DNA from: DASPUI01 sp035622995
Lineage (GTDB): Bacteria > Verrucomicrobiota > Verrucomicrobiia > Chthoniobacterales > UBA10450
Reading direction: 5' to 3'
Assembly (NCBI GenBank): GCA_035622995.1
Contig: DASPUI010000100.1
Span: 1 to 17,030 of the forward strand
Length of the DNA stretch: 17,030 nt
A program made the translations under genes and the position numbers. The notes beneath the pieces are model-generated. The model saw only the letters and a list, made by a program, of their open reading frames with translations, made no database searches and was not told the origin of the DNA. Below are positions 12,951 to 17,030 of the stretch, piece after piece (position 1 is the stretch's first letter; the number at the start of each line of letters is the position of its first letter).

Positions 12951-15794
12951 TTAATCGTTGTCGATTTCGTCGAGCCCTTGATCGCGGCCGGTGATGCCGG
13001 CTGCGATATCGACGTGAAACGTTTGTTTCACTTTGGTTGTGCCAAACGCTAACTCCGCATTGTAATCGCCGGCTGGCAGGAGCCGCTTAGGATCATCACC
13101 GCCATATTCTGTGGTTACATCCTTGGTCGGCCGCAAATCCCAATTCAATCGGGTGAATCCCGGCGTGCCTGGTGCTTTCAGGTTCGCTACCGGCTGCCCG
13201 GCTGATTTTGTAATCGCAATTTTAATCTCATCGCCGGTGAATTCTTTCACCCAAACGGTAAAGAGTGCGCCTTCGGCCGGATTTTGTCCGCGATAAATTC
13301 CCTTGCCGTTGGAATCGACATATCCGGGTTGCAAATATGCTCCGGTAACGGATCGCACGCTAAACAGATGGGCGGGCTTTTCTGCAATCTCAGCTGTGAA
13401 TTCGCGAAATGGCACCGAATCGTCCAAAATTGCGATACTTCGCCCGTGCGTCGCGATCGCGAGATCGGACGTGCGCGAATGAATCTGAATATCGTCCACT
13501 CGCACCGGAGGAACGTCGCCGATCCGCAACCAATGGGCGCCCTGGTCAAATGAGCCAAAGAGGCCGAAATGCGTGCCGGTGTAGAGTAGCTTCGGATTCA
13601 CCGGATCCTGGCGAATCACTTCGACCGGACCATTCGGTGGAAGATCTCCAGTCACGGGTTGCCAGGTTTTCCCAAGATCGGCGGTCCGCAGAATCATCGG
13701 CCGGTCGTCGCCCGAGCGATAAGCGTTCAGGGCAACGTAAGCGACGTTTTGGTCGAGAGGAGATGGATCGATGCAAACGACCCATTGCCCGCGTGCAGGT
13801 TCGGGCAAATTGTTCGTCAATTCGCTCCATTTTCCGCCATCGTTCTCAGTAACCCACAAACGTCCGTCGTCAGTTCCGGCCCACAAAAGTCCGGCGCGCT
13901 TCGGCGACTCGGCCAGCGCGAACACCACCCCATAAACCTCCGCGCCGCTTCCAGTCGCATTCGTCTTCGCCGGATCGTCGTGCGACAAATCCGGGCTGAT
14001 GACCGCATATTTCTCCATCTTGTCCGTCAATTTGAAAACATGGTTACCGCCAAGATAAATCACGCCCGGCGAATGCCGGCTCATGATCATGGGTGAATTC
14101 CAATGAAAACGATATCGCGGTTGACCCTCCGCTGGTTCGGGACGTAAACGGCGCAGCTCGCCGTTTCTCAGATTAATCCGATGAACTTCGCCCTGCTGGC
14201 TTTCGGCATAAAACATGTCCTTGTCGGTTGGATCGAACTGAACATAAAATCCATCGCCGCCCGCGAGTGCGATCCAGTCGGAGTTACGAATCTGTTCCTT
14301 GCTTTGAACACCGCTCGGTCCCACCCAATTTTCGTTATCCTGCAAACCGCCGGCAACGCGAAAATACGGCTTCGAATCGTCGAGCGAGATCCGGTAAAAT
14401 TCGCCTGCCGGAAATTTGTTGAGGTGGTCCCAATTTTTTCCACCGGCGAAACTTTGATAGGGCCCGCCATCTGTCCCCAGCAATAATCGCAAACAGATCG
14501 GCGGTTTCGGTGGTTTGTTTTTGTCCTCCGGCTTTGGCGGTTTTTGCGGCGGAGCACTGTTCGGCTGAATTGCCAGGGCGTGGAGATCGGGGTGCACTTT
14601 CTCGGAGAGATCTTCGCGGAAATTTTTTCCACCGTCGTCCGAAACCAGGAGCGCAAACTCGAGCAGATAAACACGCTGATCGTTGACCGGGTCGATTCGA
14701 ATCTGGCTGAAATAAAATGGTCGTGGATCCATCGTGCTGGCGCGCGCCCACTTTTCTCCGCCGTCTTCGGAGCGAAACACGCCGCCGCTTTTACTATGCA
14801 AATCGGTCAGAATGCCGGAACCGCCGGCGTAACTTTGCACCACCGCCATCACAATTTTTGGGTTGCTCGCACTAATGGCGAGGCCAATCCGGCCGGTCTG
14901 CGGCGGCAAACCGTTGCCTAATTTTTTCCAGCTTGCGCCTCCATTCGTGCTCTTGAAGATTCCCCCGATATCTTCACCACCCGTTGCGTCGGGTCCCGAG
15001 ACAAAGCTCCAGGGCGTACGTTGTCGGGCATAGAGCGCCGCATAAACAGTCTCCGGATTGTTGGGATCTATGACGACGTCTCCGCACCCCGTCCGCGCAT
15101 TGTGAGGCGCATTCGCTTGCAGGATGAGCTTCCAGTTCTTGCCGCCGTCGGTTGTTTTGTAAAGGCCGCGCTCGCCACCATCCGTCCATAAATTTCCCAT
15201 CGCCGCGACATATGCCACCTCCGGCTTTTTCGGATCGACTACGATTCGCGCAATGGCGCGGCTGTTTTTTAACCCGATGTTTTGCCAATGTTCGCCACCG
15301 TCGGTTGATCGATAAACGCCGTCGCCCCAGTCCGAAGAATTCCGATCGTTGGCTTCACCCGTCCCAACCCAGATCACGTCCGGATCGGACGGTGCGATCG
15401 CGATTGCCCCGATGGAAAGGTCGGATTGCTTGTCGAAAATCGGATCGAAGGTGGTGCCGTTGTCGTTTGATTTGAAAATGCCGCCGTGACCGAGCGCAAT
15501 ATAGAAGACAAACGGATTCCGCGGATCAATCGCAATGTCGGAAACGCGGCCACTCATCACCGCGGGGCCGATCCAGCGTGCCTTCAAATTCTTGAAGAGA
15601 ACCTCAGTGAGCGACGGTGCCCCGGTTGACGGAGCCGGTTTGATATTGGAAGAGGCTGGCGGAGTAGTGGCGGCAGGCGACGTCGCTTGCGCAGAGTCGG
15701 AGCTGGATGGCGAAGAAGCGGGCGGAGATTCTTCCTGTGCCAACGAAATCGAGCAAATCAGCAAAGCGGGGATCAAAATAAGTCGAGTGTTCAT
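12951..15794 (-). CDS. Large secreted Asp-box (BNR/VPS10-like) beta-propeller protein
   Basis: This gene encodes 947 residues from the ATG at 15794. Residues 1-19 are a signal peptide ending SLA before QEES. A Ser/Pro/Thr-rich linker reaches about residue 60. The body carries many Asp-box repeats (S/T-x-D-x-G-x-x-W): STDGGEHW, TTDGGKNW, STNGGASW, SEDGGEKW, TENDGGKW, TADLGKTW and SFDQGAHW, with SDDGGKNF a degenerate copy. They alternate with IAIDPRNP- or VVDPKKPE-type strands, as in sortilin/VPS10 and BNR-repeat glycosyl-hydrolase-like propellers. A Pro/Lys-rich insertion lies near residues 408-431. The C-terminal 100 or so residues form a separate strand-rich domain. No enzymatic residues are certain; many relatives are annotated only as glycosyl hydrolase or exo-alpha-sialidase. 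The frame upstream of 15794 runs through the fabI promoter region and is rejected. Confidence 0.85.
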   Translation of the reverse strand: MNTRLILIPALLICSISLAQEESPPASSPSSSDSAQATSPAATTPPASSNIKPAPSTGAPSLTEVLFKNLKARWIGPAVMSGRVSDIAIDPRNPFVFYIALGHGGIFKSNDNGTTFDPIFDKQSDLSIGAIAIAPSDPDVIWVGTGEANDRNSSDWGDGVYRSTDGGEHWQNIGLKNSRAIARIVVDPKKPEVAYVAAMGNLWTDGGERGLYKTTDGGKNWKLILQANAPHNARTGCGDVVIDPNNPETVYAALYARQRTPWSFVSGPDATGGEDIGGIFKSTNGGASWKKLGNGLPPQTGRIGLAISASNPKIVMAVVQSYAGGSGILTDLHSKSGGVFRSEDGGEKWARASTMDPRPFYFSQIRIDPVNDQRVYLLEFALLVSDDGGKNFREDLSEKVHPDLHALAIQPNSAPPQKPPKPEDKNKPPKPPICLRLLLGTDGGPYQSFAGGKNWDHLNKFPAGEFYRISLDDSKPYFRVAGGLQDNENWVGPSGVQSKEQIRNSDWIALAGGDGFYVQFDPTDKDMFYAESQQGEVHRINLRNGELRRLRPEPAEGQPRYRFHWNSPMIMSRHSPGVIYLGGNHVFKLTDKMEKYAVISPDLSHDDPAKTNATGSGAEVYGVVFALAESPKRAGLLWAGTDDGRLWVTENDGGKWSELTNNLPEPARGQWVVCIDPSPLDQNVAYVALNAYRSGDDRPMILRTADLGKTWQPVTGDLPPNGPVEVIRQDPVNPKLLYTGTHFGLFGSFDQGAHWLRIGDVPPVRVDDIQIHSRTSDLAIATHGRSIAILDDSVPFREFTAEIAEKPAHLFSVRSVTGAYLQPGYVDSNGKGIYRGQNPAEGALFTVWVKEFTGDEIKIAITKSAGQPVANLKAPGTPGFTRLNWDLRPTKDVTTEYGGDDPKRLLPAGDYNAELAFGTTKVKQTFHVDIAAGITGRDQGLDEIDND

Positions 15795-15834
15795 AGGTTG
15801 CGGAGTAGGAACATGACAAGTGGCACGCCGCAGG

Positions 15835-15851
15835 GCAAGCGCCGCGCTTGC
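15835..15851. promoter_or_regulatory. Palindrome between the divergent propeller and fabI genes
   Basis: GCAAGCG (15835-15841) and CGCTTGC (15845-15851) are perfect inverted repeats around a 3-base centre. The site lies in the 88-base gap between two divergent start codons, 41 bases from one and 32 from the other, with no T-run after it. It could be an operator for a regulator of either gene or an mRNA leader stem. No regulator is identified. Confidence 0.35.
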
Positions 15852-15882
15852 GAGGTTCTGAAAGGTAAGCTTTTTTGATGTT

Positions 15883-16659
15883 ATGACCGAACAAGTTCTT
15901 GCGGGAAAAACCGGCGTTGTCTTTGGCGTGGCGAACAAGCGCAGCATCGCATGGGCGATTGCGAAAGCGTGGGCCGCAGCCGGCGCGCGTTTGATTTTCA
16001 ATTATCAAGGCGAGCGGCTAAAGGAAAATGTGGAGGAATTGGTGGCCGAGTTCGGCACCAAAACCCCGTTTTTTCCGTGTGACGTTGCGAATGACGGCGA
16101 GATCGCAGGCTTTTTCGGGAAAGTGCGCGGCGAAACCGATCGGATTGATCTTCTGCTGCACTCGGTCGCGTTTGCACCGAAGGAGGCGCTCGAAGGCGAT
16201 TTCGTCAGCACGACGCGCGAAGCGTTTCGGACGGCTCATGATATCAGCGCGTATTCGTTAGTGGCGCTCACGCGCGAGGCTGCGCCGCTTATGACAAACG
16301 GCGGCAGCATCTTAGCGATGACTTATTACGGTTCTGAGAAAGTGGTGCCTCACTACAATGTGATGGGCGTGGCGAAAGCCAGTCTCGAAGCAAGCACGCG
16401 TTATCTTGCTTACGACCTTGGCCCGAAGAAAATCCGAGTGAACTGCATTTCGGCCGGGCCGGTGCAAACGCTTGCCGCCCGAGGTATTAGCGGGTTTACC
16501 CAGATGCTGAAACATTACCAGGAACGTGCGCCGCTGAAACGCAGTTGCGACCCGGCCGAACTCGGCGCGACCGGCGTTTTCCTGGCGAGCGATGGAGCAG
16601 CCGCGATTACGGGGCAGGTGATTTACGTCGATGGTGGCTATCAAATTATGGGGATGTAA
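15883..16659 (+). CDS. fabI: Enoyl-[acyl-carrier-protein] reductase (NADH) FabI
   Basis: This gene encodes 258 residues, the normal FabI length. It has the FabI-specific cofactor loop GVANKRSIAWAIAKA (15-29) in place of the usual GxxxGxG of short-chain dehydrogenases. Further marks are the CDVAND segment (66-71), LLHSVAFAPKEAL (91-103), Tyr148 and the catalytic Tyr158-x6-Lys165 (YNVMGVAK). ISAGPVQTLAARGI and ITGQVIYVDGGY close the fold. FabI reduces the enoyl-ACP double bond in the last step of each fatty-acid elongation cycle and is the target of triclosan-like inhibitors. No strong Shine-Dalgarno sequence; AAAGG at 15861 is too far. It is divergent from the propeller gene and 59 bases upstream of a small ABM-type gene on the same strand. 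Confidence 0.95.
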   Translation: MTEQVLAGKTGVVFGVANKRSIAWAIAKAWAAAGARLIFNYQGERLKENVEELVAEFGTKTPFFPCDVANDGEIAGFFGKVRGETDRIDLLLHSVAFAPKEALEGDFVSTTREAFRTAHDISAYSLVALTREAAPLMTNGGSILAMTYYGSEKVVPHYNVMGVAKASLEASTRYLAYDLGPKKIRVNCISAGPVQTLAARGISGFTQMLKHYQERAPLKRSCDPAELGATGVFLASDGAAAITGQVIYVDGGYQIMGM

Positions 16660-16718
16660 TCAATTGTGTGATTGCCGTCCCGTGGTCTCGGATGGTAAGC
16701 AAGGATGGATCAGATCGA

Positions 16719-17030
16719 ATGATCGCCCGAATTTGGTACGGCTGGACGACACGCGACAACGCGGAGCGTTATGGAAAGCTTTTGCGCGAAGAAGTTTTGC
16801 TCGAGATCGCCCGTCGCAGCATCCCGGGTTACAAAGGCGCGGAGTTATTTTGTCGCGAAACTGGAGACGAAACGGAATTTATCACCGTGCTGCGCTTTGA
16901 AACGATCGATGCGGTAAAAATTTTTGCGGGCAAGGATTATGAGCGGCCGGTCATTCCGCCGGAGGCGAAGCGATTGTTGAAACGCCATAGCGAACGGTCC
17001 CTGCACTACCAAGTCGTGCCGTTGAATTGA
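16719..17030 (+). CDS. Antibiotic biosynthesis monooxygenase (ABM) domain-like small protein
   Basis: This gene encodes 103 residues from the ATG at 16719; the stop is the last codon of the window. The pattern fits the dimeric ferredoxin-like ABM fold: strand MIARIWYGWT, a helix around NAERYGKLLREEVLLE, IPGYKGAELFCRE, strand EFITVLRFETIDAVKIFAG, then YERPVIPPEAKRLL and a last strand YQVVP. Family members include heme-degrading and quinol monooxygenases, but many small ABM proteins have no proven activity, and the substrate here is unknown. Earlier in-frame starts (16545 and 16692) would overlap fabI or add a non-family segment; AAGGA at 16701 is 13 bases from the chosen ATG. It may share a transcript with fabI. 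Confidence 0.75.
   Translation: MIARIWYGWTTRDNAERYGKLLREEVLLEIARRSIPGYKGAELFCRETGDETEFITVLRFETIDAVKIFAGKDYERPVIPPEAKRLLKRHSERSLHYQVVPLN

Noticed and set aside
15795..16001. N-terminal extension of the propeller protein by 69 residues
   Set aside because: It is antisense to the start of fabI and would place a clear signal peptide in the middle of the protein.
1..17030. CRISPR array, insertion sequence, prophage, defence system or tRNA
   Set aside because: No regularly spaced repeats, transposase, integrase, phage or defence domains, or cloverleaf-like segments were found on reading both strands.

Overview
The window looks like a compact stretch of chromosome from a soil-type Gram-negative bacterium, most probably a member of the Verrucomicrobiota (Spartobacteria/Chthoniobacterales-like). 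This placement is an inference. It rests on the mix of genes (FecR-domain secreted protein beside outer-membrane barrel proteins, clpS followed by a DUF2017 gene, TreS-maltokinase fusion, large secreted Asp-box protein), on outer-membrane signatures (C-terminal Phe barrels, lipoboxes) and on the near absence of Shine-Dalgarno sequences. No rRNA, tRNA, CRISPR array, insertion sequence or prophage was seen.

Layout. Positions 1-2029 (+ strand) hold the tail of one outer-membrane-barrel gene, a tandem paralogue of it, a short open frame that begins exactly one repeat period further on, and a secreted FecR-domain protein. Positions 2070-5463 hold short, alternating-strand genes: a LysM lipoprotein (-), a secreted thioredoxin-like protein (+), a MoeB/ThiF-rhodanese protein translationally coupled to a small basic protein (-), a tiny lipoprotein (+) and rpmI for ribosomal protein bL35 (-). 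Positions 5557-8252 (+) form a likely operon: ndh, a 29-residue ORF joined to both neighbours by ATGA overlaps, ybeY, clpS and a DUF2017 gene. Positions 8249-8676 (-) carry the wreck of an ECF sigma factor, apparently fused by deletion to a scrap of its anti-sigma factor. Positions 8899-9596 (+) hold a secreted NTF2-like protein and a textbook rho-independent terminator. Positions 9657-12935 (+) encode a trehalose synthase-maltokinase fusion. Positions 12951-15794 (-) encode a 947-residue secreted Asp-box/BNR propeller protein. Positions 15883-17030 (+) encode FabI enoyl-ACP reductase and a small ABM-type monooxygenase-like protein.

How the genes work together. Most are housekeeping or cell-envelope functions: respiration (Ndh), rRNA maturation (YbeY), N-end-rule proteolysis (ClpS), translation (bL35), sulfur transfer (MoeB-like), lipid synthesis (FabI) and trehalose/maltose-1-phosphate metabolism (TreS-Mak). 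Around them are secreted proteins of unknown role. I did not find a clearly new defence, mobile or biosynthetic system. The best candidates for a second look are the clpS-DUF2017 pair, the double-ATGA mini-ORF, the decayed sigma/anti-sigma locus and the exact 959-bp tandem repeat.
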